Below are positions 47,097 through 55,352 of a stretch of 64,000 nucleotides of DNA, piece by piece. The notes beneath the pieces were generated by a model, which was given only the letters and a program-made list of their open reading frames with translations, had not been told where the DNA came from and made no database searches. Source of the stretch: Clostridium psychrophilum (GTDB lineage Bacteria; Bacillota; Clostridia; Clostridiales; Clostridiaceae); the NCBI RefSeq assembly GCF_018861705.1, contig NZ_JAHLEC010000001.1, positions 62,001 through 126,000 of the forward strand, in the 5' to 3' direction. Within the stretch, counting starts at the first letter, position 1. Each line of letters starts with the position of its first letter. The translations under genes and the position numbers were made by a program.

Positions 47097-49100
47097 TTAC
47101 ATTACTTCGTTATCTAAATTTGCTCCAGCAAACTGGCTATTATAAAGATCTGCATAGAATCCATTCTGAGCAAGAAGCTCATTATGACTGCCCATCTCGA
47201 TAATGCTTCCTTTGTTCATAACTAATATTAACTCTGCATCCTTAATTGTAGAAAGTCTATGTGCAATTACAAAACTTGTTCTATTTTCCATAAGCTCAGT
47301 CATTGCCCTTTGTATATAAACTTCTGTTCTTGAATCAACACTGCTTGTAGCTTCATCAAGTATCATAATAATTGGATTTGCAAGTATTGCCCTAGCTATT
47401 GTGAGAAGTTGCTTTTGGCCTTGAGATATATTAGAAGCTTCTTCATTTAGTATTGTGTTATATCCATCAGGAAGAGTTTTAATAAAATGATGTGCATGAG
47501 CTGCCCTTGCTGCCTGCATAGTTTCTTCATCAGTTGCTCCTTTTTTCCCGTAAGCAATGTTTTCCATTATAGTCCCATTAAAAAGCCAAGTATCCTGAAG
47601 TACCATACCAAACATACTACGTAATTCTCCACGTTTTATGTCTCTTATGTCAACTCCATCTATTGATATCTTACCTGCATCTATCTCATAGAACCTCATA
47701 AGTAAATTAACAAGTGTAGTTTTACCAGCCCCTGTTGGTCCAACTATTGCAATTGTATGGCCCCTCTTTACATCGATATTCATATCTTTAATAAGTGATT
47801 TCTCTGCACTGTAACTGAAATCAACATGTTCAAATTTAACTTCTCCCTTAGGAAGTGCAATTACCTTACTATTGGAAGTTTCTTCAATTTGTTCAACTTC
47901 ATCTAATAATTCAAAAATACGCTCTGCTGATGCTACAGTTGATTGTATAATATTTGCAATATTTGCAGTTTGAACTATTGGTTGAGTAAACTGATTTGAG
48001 TATTGGATAAATGCTTGAATATCACCTATAGTTATTCTACCTTGAGTTGCTAAAAATCCTCCGACAACACAAACTACTACATAACCTATATTACTAACAA
48101 ACCTCATCATAGGCATTATTATCCCAGATATAAACTGAGCTTTCCAACCGGCAACGTATAATCTGTCATTAATGTTTTTAAATTGTTCTATTGAATCTTT
48201 TTCATGTCCATAAGATTTAACAATTTTATGTCCAGTATACATCTCCTCTACATGGCCATTAAGTGCTCCAATTTCTTTTTGTTGAGCAGCGAAAAACTTT
48301 TGAGATCGCTTTGCAACAAAAGCCGTAACAAAAACGTATAATGGTAATGTTAAAATTACAACAAGAGTCATTAATGGACTTATTGTAAGCATCATAACAA
48401 TAATACCAATTATTGTAACAATGGATGTAATAAGCTGGGTAAGACTTTGCTGAAGTGTTGTCGAAATATTATCAACATCGTTTGTTACACGACTTAGTAT
48501 TTCCCCATGAGTTCTTGAATCAAAGAATTTAAGTGGTAACCGTGATAACTTATCTTCAACTTCTTTACGCATATTGTAAACAGTTTTCTGTGCTACTCCA
48601 GCCATTATATATTGTTGAAAAAATCCGAAAAGCGTACTTACTAAATATAATCCAAGCAATAATAGAATAATATTTCCTATATATGTGAAATCTATTTGGC
48701 CATTATTTACTTTCATTATCTTTGCAGTTTCTGCTTTAATTTTAGCAAGACCTTCAATTACTTTAGGACTTTTCCCCGCCATTGGGTTAGCCTTTATTAA
48801 TGTTGCTATTTTTCCTTGCGCTATATTCAGTTGAATTATCGAGTATTTATTTATTATACCTTCAACCAATCTAGTTATTGCCCATCCTGAAATCTTAGGA
48901 CCTACTATTGTAAAAATAGTACTAATGATTGCAAATATAAAAACAAGAATAAAATTAGTTCTTTGAGGTTTTAAATAACCTAAAAGCCTTTTTAGTGTGC
49001 CTTTAAAGTCTTTTGCTTTAACTATTGGGCCAGCAAAGGATCCCATAGGCCCACCACCCATACCGCCGCTTGGTTTGTTCTTCTTATTTTTTTCACTCAT
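47097..49100 (-). CDS. Heterodimeric ABC exporter subunit, catalytic half
   Basis: Fused permease/ATPase of 667 residues. A Gly/Pro-rich N-terminal tail precedes six membrane helices. The nucleotide-binding domain has Walker A GPTGAGKTT, signature ISQGQ, Walker B IMILDEATSSVD with the catalytic Glu, and switch IAHRLST with His. It lies 4 bp into the stop of its partner gene (ATGA overlap). The partner has a degenerate site, which implies an asymmetric heterodimer like BmrCD or TM287/288. Such exporters move drugs or lipids. A linker of about 80 residues between helices 1 and 2 is longer than usual. Confidence 0.9.
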   Translation of the reverse strand: MSEKNKKNKPSGGMGGGPMGSFAGPIVKAKDFKGTLKRLLGYLKPQRTNFILVFIFAIISTIFTIVGPKISGWAITRLVEGIINKYSIIQLNIAQGKIATLIKANPMAGKSPKVIEGLAKIKAETAKIMKVNNGQIDFTYIGNIILLLLGLYLVSTLFGFFQQYIMAGVAQKTVYNMRKEVEDKLSRLPLKFFDSRTHGEILSRVTNDVDNISTTLQQSLTQLITSIVTIIGIIVMMLTISPLMTLVVILTLPLYVFVTAFVAKRSQKFFAAQQKEIGALNGHVEEMYTGHKIVKSYGHEKDSIEQFKNINDRLYVAGWKAQFISGIIMPMMRFVSNIGYVVVCVVGGFLATQGRITIGDIQAFIQYSNQFTQPIVQTANIANIIQSTVASAERIFELLDEVEQIEETSNSKVIALPKGEVKFEHVDFSYSAEKSLIKDMNIDVKRGHTIAIVGPTGAGKTTLVNLLMRFYEIDAGKISIDGVDIRDIKRGELRSMFGMVLQDTWLFNGTIMENIAYGKKGATDEETMQAARAAHAHHFIKTLPDGYNTILNEEASNISQGQKQLLTIARAILANPIIMILDEATSSVDSRTEVYIQRAMTELMENRTSFVIAHRLSTIKDAELILVMNKGSIIEMGSHNELLAQNGFYADLYNSQFAGANLDNEVM

Positions 49101-50872
49101 GATAATTCCTCCTCTGAAAGCTGCGACAATACAATCTCATGATATATCTTACAACTAGTTAAAAGTTCCTTGTGAGTCCCCATGCCGCAAATGGCGCCAT
49201 CATCTATTACTATAATTCTATCTGCATCCATAACTGTTGCAACTCTTTGAGCAATTATTATTACTGTAGCATTATTTATTTCTTTTTTAAGTGCTGCCCT
49301 AAGTTTTGCATCAGTTTTAAAATCAAGTGCTGAAAAACTATCATCAAAAATATATATTTCAGGTTTTCTAACTAAAGCACGGGCTATAGATAAACGTTGT
49401 TTTTGTCCTCCTGAAACGTTTGTTCCTCCTTGAGCAATAGGATGATCATATCCTTTATCCATTCCTTTAATAAAGTCCGTAGCTTGAGCTACTTTTGCTG
49501 CATGCTCTATTTCTTCTATAGTAGCATTATCTTTACCATACTTAATATTTTCAGCAATTGTTCCAGTAAAGAGTACAGTATTCTGAGGAACAAAACCTAT
49601 CTTAGATCGAAGGTCCTCTTGACTCATTTCGCGTACATCTACTCCATCAACTAATACAGATCCACTTTCTACATCATAAAAACGTGGTATTAAGTTAATA
49701 AGAGTTGACTTACCGGAACCTGTACCCCCAATAATTGCTGTAGTCTCACCAGGTTTTGCACTAAAAGTTATGTTACTAATAGCTGGTTGATCTGCACCAG
49801 GATAGCTAAAGGTTACATCCTTAAATTCAACATATCCACTCTCTTTATCAGCGAGTATTGCTTCCTTTGGATCTATAATATCTGCTTTCATTTCTAACAC
49901 TTCATTTATTCTTATTGCAGAAGCTTGAGCTCTTGGCACCATTATAAACACCATTGCAAGCATTAAGAATCCGAATAAGATTTGCATTCCATATTGTATA
50001 AATGCTATAAGTGAACCAACTTGCATGCCGCCCGTATCTATTCTTTTAGCACCAAACCAGATAATAGCAACTGTTGTAACATTCATAATTAACATCATTA
50101 TTGGCAATAAAAACGCCATGATTTTGTTTACTGTTACTGCATTATTCATAAGATCAGTGTTAGCGTCATCAAACCTAGCCTTTTCAGTATCAATTCGATT
50201 AAATGCACGAATGACCCTAATACCAGTAAGTGATTCACGTAATACAAGATTCAATTTATCTATTTTAACTTGCATCAATTTAAATAACGGCATAGCGAAT
50301 TTAAGCGTTATTGCAATAATAATTCCAAGTAGAGGAACTACAACTGCAAATATCCAAGTTAGAGGGCCATCTTCCCTTAAAGCCATTACAACACCGCCTA
50401 TTGCAGTGAGTGGTGCAAATAACATAATAGAAAATATCATTACGGTTACTGTTTGAATTTGCGTAACATCATTTGTTGTTCTTGTTATAAGGGTAGCAGT
50501 ACCAACCTTATCAAATTCATGAAGTGAAAATCCTTCAACTTTTGCAAACAATTTATTACGAATAATTCTACCAAACGCCACAGCAGTTCTTGATGAAAAG
50601 AATGCAGCAACTATTGAGCATAATACACCACCGGCTGAAATTATTAGCATTATTCCACCTGTTCTAAGAATATAATCTATCCCTTTATAAAATCCACTAA
50701 ACCCTAAAAATGAAATAGTTTGAAGTGTCCCCTTTTGCACTATACCTTTATCAATTATATCAGCCATCAAAGTTGGTAAATATAAATTTGCAATTACTTG
50801 AATAAAAATCAGTACAAGTATTGCTATTATTTGCATTGTATATGGCTTTAAAAACCTAAATAATTTGATCAT
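49097..50872 (-). CDS. Heterodimeric ABC exporter subunit, degenerate-site half
   Basis: Fused permease/ATPase of 591 residues. Six membrane helices precede a nucleotide-binding domain with Walker A GGTGSGKST and an intact signature VSGGQKQRLSIARAL. The catalytic Glu of Walker B is Asp (IFDDSFSALD) and the switch His is Gln (IIAQRVAT). These two changes mark the non-hydrolysing subunit of heterodimeric exporters. The ATG at 50872 with GGGGATG upstream suits the family start (MIKLFRFLKPY) better than the longer frame from 50887. It follows the MarR gene by 29 nt. Confidence 0.9.
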   Translation of the reverse strand: MIKLFRFLKPYTMQIIAILVLIFIQVIANLYLPTLMADIIDKGIVQKGTLQTISFLGFSGFYKGIDYILRTGGIMLIISAGGVLCSIVAAFFSSRTAVAFGRIIRNKLFAKVEGFSLHEFDKVGTATLITRTTNDVTQIQTVTVMIFSIMLFAPLTAIGGVVMALREDGPLTWIFAVVVPLLGIIIAITLKFAMPLFKLMQVKIDKLNLVLRESLTGIRVIRAFNRIDTEKARFDDANTDLMNNAVTVNKIMAFLLPIMMLIMNVTTVAIIWFGAKRIDTGGMQVGSLIAFIQYGMQILFGFLMLAMVFIMVPRAQASAIRINEVLEMKADIIDPKEAILADKESGYVEFKDVTFSYPGADQPAISNITFSAKPGETTAIIGGTGSGKSTLINLIPRFYDVESGSVLVDGVDVREMSQEDLRSKIGFVPQNTVLFTGTIAENIKYGKDNATIEEIEHAAKVAQATDFIKGMDKGYDHPIAQGGTNVSGGQKQRLSIARALVRKPEIYIFDDSFSALDFKTDAKLRAALKKEINNATVIIIAQRVATVMDADRIIVIDDGAICGMGTHKELLTSCKIYHEIVLSQLSEEELS

Positions 50873-50901
50873 TAATGTCATCCCCATTCATTGTTATTAC
50901 A

Positions 50902-51342
50902 TTATTTTTGTTCATCACTTAAAAGCTTTTTAAGTGTGTATAAACCTTCAAATATTTTATGAATTTCCTCCGCGTTTCCCTTGCTCATTACCTCTGCAAG
51001 ATTTCTTTCAAACTGCTTATGGAAAGTTTTATGCATGTCTTCAAAATTTGGTGCTATACTTACGTAAACTACTCTCTTGTCAGTATCGCTTCTTTCTCGT
51101 ACTACCATTTCTTGCTTCTCAAGTCTATCTATAATTCCAGAAACTGTACTATTTGATAGACAAAGCGCATTGCTAAGTTCAGTTATCTTCATCTTCTTTT
51201 TTTTACTTAAAAGTCCCAAAACCATGCCTTGTGGTGCAGACATTCCTGTATCACATAACACCTTGGACATGCTATGTTTAAACAACTGCATAACTTCTTG
51301 AAATAGTTTTGCAACCTCTATACTTTCATTCAATGTTTCCAC
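50902..51342 (-). CDS. MarR-family transcriptional regulator
   Basis: Winged-helix regulator of 146 residues. It has the MarR recognition segment KMKITELSNALCLSNSTVSGIIDRLEKQEMVVRER and the DKRVVYVSIA wing. Helices at both ends mediate dimerisation. It starts with GTG (51342) after GAGGTGGTG. It leads the operon with the two ABC genes, so it probably represses the exporter and itself and is released by a ligand. A palindromic AT-rich site overlaps the promoter. Confidence 0.88.
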   Translation of the reverse strand: METLNESIEVAKLFQEVMQLFKHSMSKVLCDTGMSAPQGMVLGLLSKKKKMKITELSNALCLSNSTVSGIIDRLEKQEMVVRERSDTDKRVVYVSIAPNFEDMHKTFHKQFERNLAEVMSKGNAEEIHKIFEGLYTLKKLLSDEQK

Positions 51343-51410
51343 TTAATCACCACCTCAAATGTATTTCGTCTGCAAATGTTTCGTGTCCGTATATTTAGCT
51401 TACGAAGTAT

Positions 51411-51447
51411 ATTGTAATCCCATATATATTATATGTCAATATATATT
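51411..51447 (-). promoter_or_regulatory. Promoter and palindromic operator of the marR-ABC operon
   Basis: The minus strand has TTGACA (51434-51439) and TACAAT (51411-51416) with a 17-nt spacer. The palindrome ATATATT-ATATGTC-AATATAT (51424-51444) covers the -35 box and part of the spacer, a likely MarR operator. Confidence 0.7.
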
Positions 51448-51937
51448 TTCAAAACAAATAAACAGGCGTTAACGTCTGTTCATCAAAGGGCTGACAAGAA
51501 TTAAATGTAAACTATTTCAATGCTTTATTTAGTTTTATTTGTTAACCAAAATGACTTAAATAAACCATTTCCTCATAAATAGATCATTTATAATTTAAAA
51601 GATTATCATTTTTATATGCCGTTTTATAAGCCTTTAAAATCAGATTATGCTACGCGCTTATAATATGTTCAATTTTATTAATTAATCTGTTAGATAATAC
51701 CGTTAGCTTTAGTTATTGGAAAATCAAACAGGGGCGAACTGACTATTATAAAGCTCCGCAGAAAAGTTTATAAAATGTTTCAATTAATTAGAAGTTATAT
51801 TTATTAGGGCCTAGAATGAGAACTTCAACCACATCATTAATAAATAATAAAAAAACACATGTTACTATATGATATAATATTATAATAGGCGATTTAATTT
51901 TTAAAAATTGTAATAAAAAATAGTAGGAGGTAAATGA
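51448..51937. other. Long intergenic region before the DUF362 gene
   Basis: About 490 bp, mostly AT-rich. Visible are a short palindrome CAGGCGTTAACGTCTG near 51461, arms TTATAAGC and GCTTATAA around 51625-51662, and AAAGCTCCGCAGAAAAG at about 51750, which resembles the start of the CAGCTCCGCAGGAG tail found elsewhere. No coding signal was found. Confidence 0.4.
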
Positions 51938-53050
51938 ATGGAAAAATCAAAGGTATATTTCACAAACCTAAGAACAAAACCAGGATATAATTTATTAGAT
52001 AAGCTTCAAAAACTTGTCATCGAGGCTGGTATTAAAAATATTGATTTTAAAGATAAATTTGTAGCTATAAAAATTCATTTTGGAGAACCTGGGAATCTTT
52101 CATATATTCGACCAAACTATGCTGCAAGTATAGTTAAACTTATCAAAACGCTTGGTGGGAAACCCTTTCTTACTGATTCAAACACATTATACTCAGGAAG
52201 AAGACATAATGCTGTAGACCATATAGAATCCGCTATGGAAAATGGTTTTAACCCAATTGCAGTTGGTTGTAACTTAATAATTGCAGACGGATTAAAAGGT
52301 GGAGATTATAGAGAAATTCCAATCAACCAAAAACATTGCAAAACAGCTAAAATAGGTTCAGCTATTGCAGATTCAGATGTAATTATTTCTATGACTCACT
52401 TTAAAGGTCATGAAATGACAGGCTTTGGAGGAACATTAAAAAATTTAGGCATGGGCTCAGGTTCCGTTGGTGGAAAGCTTGAAATGCATTCCGCATCAAA
52501 ACCTGTAATGAAACATCATAAATGTGTTGCCTGTGGCCAATGTATTAAAAATTGCCTACATGAAGCAATTTCTTTTGATGAAAATAAAAAAGCAACTATA
52601 GATTACGATAAATGCGTAGGCTGTGGCCAATGCGTTGCAGTCTGTCGCTTTGGATCAGCAACAATAAAGTGGAATGAATCTGCTGATAGTGCCAATGAAA
52701 AAATTGCAGAATATACATATGCTGTAATTAAAGATAAACCAAACTTTCATATTAGTTTCATAATGAATGTTTCCCCTAATTGTGATTGTTCGCCAGAAAA
52801 CGATGTAGCAATAGTTCCAGACATAGGTATCGCAGCATCTTTTGATCCAATAGCTTTAGATCAAGCCTGTGTTGATATGGTCAATAAAGCAACAGCATTA
52901 TACGGATGTGAACTTTCAGATAACCATTATCATGAAGGCGAAGATAAATTCTCAAATATTCACCCAAATACAAACTGGAAAGTTGGACTTGACCATGCAA
53001 AAGAAATAGGATTTGGTACCAATGAATATGAAATAGTAACAGTTAAATAA
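51938..53050 (+). CDS. DUF362 domain 4Fe-4S protein
   Basis: Protein of 370 residues. The DUF362 domain (IKIHFGEPGNLSYIRPNYA, MTHFKGHEMTGFGGTLKNLGMG) is interrupted near residue 190 by two ferredoxin motifs, CVACGQCIKNC and CVGCGQCVAVC, each binding a 4Fe-4S cluster. Such clostridial proteins are probably cytoplasmic redox or metal-linked factors, but no reaction is established. AGGAGGTAAATGA precedes the ATG. The gene is isolated, followed by the inverted-repeat elements. Confidence 0.85.
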   Translation: MEKSKVYFTNLRTKPGYNLLDKLQKLVIEAGIKNIDFKDKFVAIKIHFGEPGNLSYIRPNYAASIVKLIKTLGGKPFLTDSNTLYSGRRHNAVDHIESAMENGFNPIAVGCNLIIADGLKGGDYREIPINQKHCKTAKIGSAIADSDVIISMTHFKGHEMTGFGGTLKNLGMGSGSVGGKLEMHSASKPVMKHHKCVACGQCIKNCLHEAISFDENKKATIDYDKCVGCGQCVAVCRFGSATIKWNESADSANEKIAEYTYAVIKDKPNFHISFIMNVSPNCDCSPENDVAIVPDIGIAASFDPIALDQACVDMVNKATALYGCELSDNHYHEGEDKFSNIHPNTNWKVGLDHAKEIGFGTNEYEIVTVK

Positions 53051-53086
53051 GAATTAACAATCCGGGATGTAGTACATCCGTATTAA

Positions 53087-53317
53087 CTTTCTCCTGCGTG
53101 CCTCCAAATAAGAGATTGGAACGTGAAATTTCATTAAGAGATTCTAATCTTTTGAGAATATAAAACTCTCTATCGCTCACGCTCGACGTCCTGTCTCGGG
53201 TTCGCTAGCCTGACATCCTGTCATGCTCACGGGAATTTTATATTAGCAAAAGAAGAATTTCTAAATGAAATTTCAATTGTTTCTGCTCTTCTTATTTGAA
53301 GTCACTTCCGGAGAAAG
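53087..53317. mobile_element. Large inverted-repeat element C (MITE-like)
   Basis: About 85-bp imperfect terminal arms: CTTTCTCCTGCGTGCC on the left against CTTTCTCCGGAAGTGAC on the reverse complement of the right. CAAATAAGA, GAAATTTCATT and ATATAAAA are shared in order. The core reads CTATCGCTCACGCTCGACGTCCTGTCTC and then GCTAGC. No reading frame. The core segment TCGACGTCCTGTCTC is also in element D, in the other orientation. Confidence 0.6.
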
Positions 53318-53412
53318 CCATACTATAATACATTTACACTAAGATGTATCTAAGAGGTATGGCTAATAAAAAAATTATTCACATTGTTTTCCGTATGATG
53401 TTCACCATAATA

Positions 53413-53462
53413 AAAAGAGATAATACCAAAAGATGTAAAATCCTTGGTATTATCTCTTTTTA
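53413..53462 (+). terminator. Strong intrinsic hairpin downstream of element C
   Basis: AAAGAGATAATACCAA and TTGGTATTATCTCTTT form a 16-bp stem, followed by TTATTAT. It could end the DUF362 transcript, although it is 360 bp beyond the stop codon. Confidence 0.6.
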
Positions 53463-53645
53463 TTATATAGAGAACTTCTATTTGCCTAGATTACTGCCAG
53501 TCTAACACCCATATCAAATATTTTTTTTGAGTATACGTTATAATCATGAAGGTGAAGACATGTAGAAGTGTGACAGATAGTATATAATAAATTTTACAGA
53601 CTCTTAGTTTATGTAATGAAAAATTTCTGTAAGCAGCCCAGGAAG

Positions 53646-53668
53646 CATAACAATTAATAATTGTTATG
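53646..53668. repeat. Palindrome CATAACAATTA / TAATTGTTATG
   Basis: Perfect 11-bp arms around a single A, inside element D. The core is shared with 53731-53755 and 3491-3519. Confidence 0.7.
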
Positions 53669-53730
53669 TCCCCCTAAGGAATACCCAGAGGTCGTGCTAG
53701 CACTTCTGAGACAGGACGTCGAATAAGTTC

Positions 53731-53755
53731 ACTTAACAATTAATAATTGTTAAGT
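53731..53755. repeat. Palindrome ACTTAACAATTA / TAATTGTTAAGT
   Basis: Perfect 12-bp arms around a single A, inside element D. Confidence 0.7.
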
Positions 53756-53867
53756 ACCTGTGAGGAATGCTAAGGGGTTAGACAATTTTTTCATGGAATG
53801 AACTTAGAGTGTGTTAATGAATTTTCTACTATCAGAACATTCTACATGCTGAGCCTTCATGGGATTC

Positions 53868-54605
53868 TTAGTATTCAACGCCTCTTAATGCTAGTCCTTT
53901 TGCTTTAGCCATAGGAATATATGCCGATGCTGTTGTTTCAGTTAATAATTTTTCTACATCCATTGCATCAATTTTACCTTTTCCTACTTCTATAAGACTT
54001 CCCATAATAATTCTTACCATGTTCCATAAGAAACCATCTGCATTAATTTCTATTTCAATCATATTATCTTTTTCTACTATATTTAAATAATTAATAGTTC
54101 TAGTTGTATTTTTAGTATTAGGTGATACTGTAGATAAATACTGAAAGTCATGAGTCCCAACTAGATATTCTGCCGTAGTTCTCATATTTTCTAAATTAAG
54201 CTTCATCTCAGCGTTATAAACATATTTTCTATTAAATACATCTCTTAGCTGGCTATCGCTTATTTTATATACATAAGTTATTGACTTTATGTTATATTCT
54301 ACATTAAATTTTTCACTTGCTTCCACAATGGATTTTACTGCTATATCGTCTGGAAAGTTTTCATTCAGATAATCCATGATAGCGTCTATACTTAAATCAC
54401 AATTTGTATGGAAATTTGCCATATAGTTTTCAGCATGTACTCCTACATCTGTTCTTTCGCAACCGGCAACCTCACTACGTTCGCCTTCCATTTTAGATAA
54501 AGCGCTTTCAATTTTACCTTGAAGCGTTAAATTATTATCCGGTTGTTTCTGCCATCCTTTATATCTGCTCCCATCATATTCTAATATCATTTTTAAATTT
54601 CTCAT
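53868..54605 (-). CDS. truA: tRNA pseudouridine synthase A
   Basis: Enzyme of 245 residues that makes pseudouridine at positions 38-40 of the tRNA anticodon arm. It has the N-terminal LEYDGSRYKGWQKQP motif, the catalytic Asp in GCERTDVGVHAENYMANF, and the C-terminal FLWNMVRIIMGSLIEVGKGK. The length is normal. AAGGGTGG precedes the ATG. It is followed directly by inverted-repeat element D and no separate terminator was seen. Confidence 0.95.
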   Translation of the reverse strand: MRNLKMILEYDGSRYKGWQKQPDNNLTLQGKIESALSKMEGERSEVAGCERTDVGVHAENYMANFHTNCDLSIDAIMDYLNENFPDDIAVKSIVEASEKFNVEYNIKSITYVYKISDSQLRDVFNRKYVYNAEMKLNLENMRTTAEYLVGTHDFQYLSTVSPNTKNTTRTINYLNIVEKDNMIEIEINADGFLWNMVRIIMGSLIEVGKGKIDAMDVEKLLTETTASAYIPMAKAKGLALRGVEY

Positions 54606-54753
54606 ATATATCCACCCTTTAATTTATTTGATTATTCCCAAGATCCATATCTTAAATTACGACCTAATGGTATCTTTGTTCTTAACATAAAATCGTCACC
54701 CTTTGAGAAATAAAAAATATGATAGTATTGAAACTATTTAGATCTACAACAAG

Positions 54754-54771
54754 TACAATAATATTATTGTA
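54754..54771. promoter_or_regulatory. Perfect 18-bp palindrome TACAATAATATTATTGTA
   Basis: It lies 51 bp upstream of the Cys-rich protein start and may be an operator. AATACGATTCTAA and a nearby second GATTCTAAAA copy follow it. Confidence 0.35.
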
Positions 54772-54822
54772 TTGTTTTTCTATAATAGATTCTAAAATAC
54801 GATTCTAAAAAGGGTGATTTTT

Positions 54823-55320
54823 ATGAGTAACTGTTGTTATTGTTGCATAAAAGCATTAAGTGTTATATTGCAAAAATTGCATAGTTTAGATATAAGTGTT
54901 CAAATAACTTCAAATGGAACTGAAAATGCAGTTCCATCCTCTGGTGGCGTATCAACGCAAGTGACTCCTTCACTTGTTATCTTTAAAAACACAATAATTC
55001 CATTATGTAATATAGAAGATATTAGATTCGTCGAAGCTGATAAAGATAAAATAGCACAAATTATTAAAGCATTGGAAGCAACAAAAGATGATGAATGTTG
55101 TGGAGACAAATTGCGAAAGCTTATAGAACCTGGTGGAAATATTGGAAAGATTACTAGTACAACCCACGAAAACTTAATAAACGCTTCACCTAAACCAATT
55201 ATTGCAACTGGACTAGGCGCAGTACTACTATCTGAAGGTGCATCTGGTTTAACCAAAAACAAATACCATCTAGTAGCTTTATGTCAAATATCTGCTCTTG
55301 AGTATATTAAAAAGCAATAA
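54823..55320 (+). CDS. Hypothetical Cys-rich N-terminal protein
   Basis: Protein of 165 residues starting at ATG 54823, with AAAGGGTG 5 nt upstream. The N-terminus (MSNCCYCCIKALSVILQKLH) has four cysteines in six residues and a helix. A later pair (ECCG near residue 90) and a Gly/Ala/Ser-rich strand region (near 130-150) follow. The cysteine cluster could bind metal or form cross-links as in spore coat proteins, but I do not recognise the family. It is monocistronic, flanked by truA (divergent) and the VWA gene (convergent). Confidence 0.7.
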   Translation: MSNCCYCCIKALSVILQKLHSLDISVQITSNGTENAVPSSGGVSTQVTPSLVIFKNTIIPLCNIEDIRFVEADKDKIAQIIKALEATKDDECCGDKLRKLIEPGGNIGKITSTTHENLINASPKPIIATGLGAVLLSEGASGLTKNKYHLVALCQISALEYIKKQ

Positions 55321-55326
55321 ATTTTA

Positions 55327-55352
55327 AGGAGCTGTAACTATTTGCAGCTCCT
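55327..55352. terminator. Short hairpin between convergent genes
   Basis: AGGAGCTG and CAGCTCCT are perfect arms with a 10-nt loop. No T tract follows, so termination would be weak. Confidence 0.35.

Larger units (their letters stand above)
53542..53866. mobile_element. Large inverted-repeat element D abutting truA
   Basis: Imperfect arms of about 85 bp: AATCATGAAGG...CATGTAGAA...ACTCTTAGTT on the left against the reverse complement of the right end (AATCCCATGAAGG...CATGTAGAA...CTCTAAGTT). The interior holds two palindromes (53646-53668 and 53731-53755) and GAGACAGGACGTCGA, shared with element C in reverse. The right end stops two bases from the truA stop codon. Confidence 0.6.

Noticed and set aside
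46958-47203. 81-codon plus-strand frame over the licT RAT and ABC terminator
   Set aside because: It overlaps RNA control elements and the end of the ABC gene, with no start signal.
54900-55262. 120-codon minus-strand frame opposite the Cys-rich gene
   Set aside because: It has no ribosome binding site. The plus-strand frame has a good start context and explains the region.
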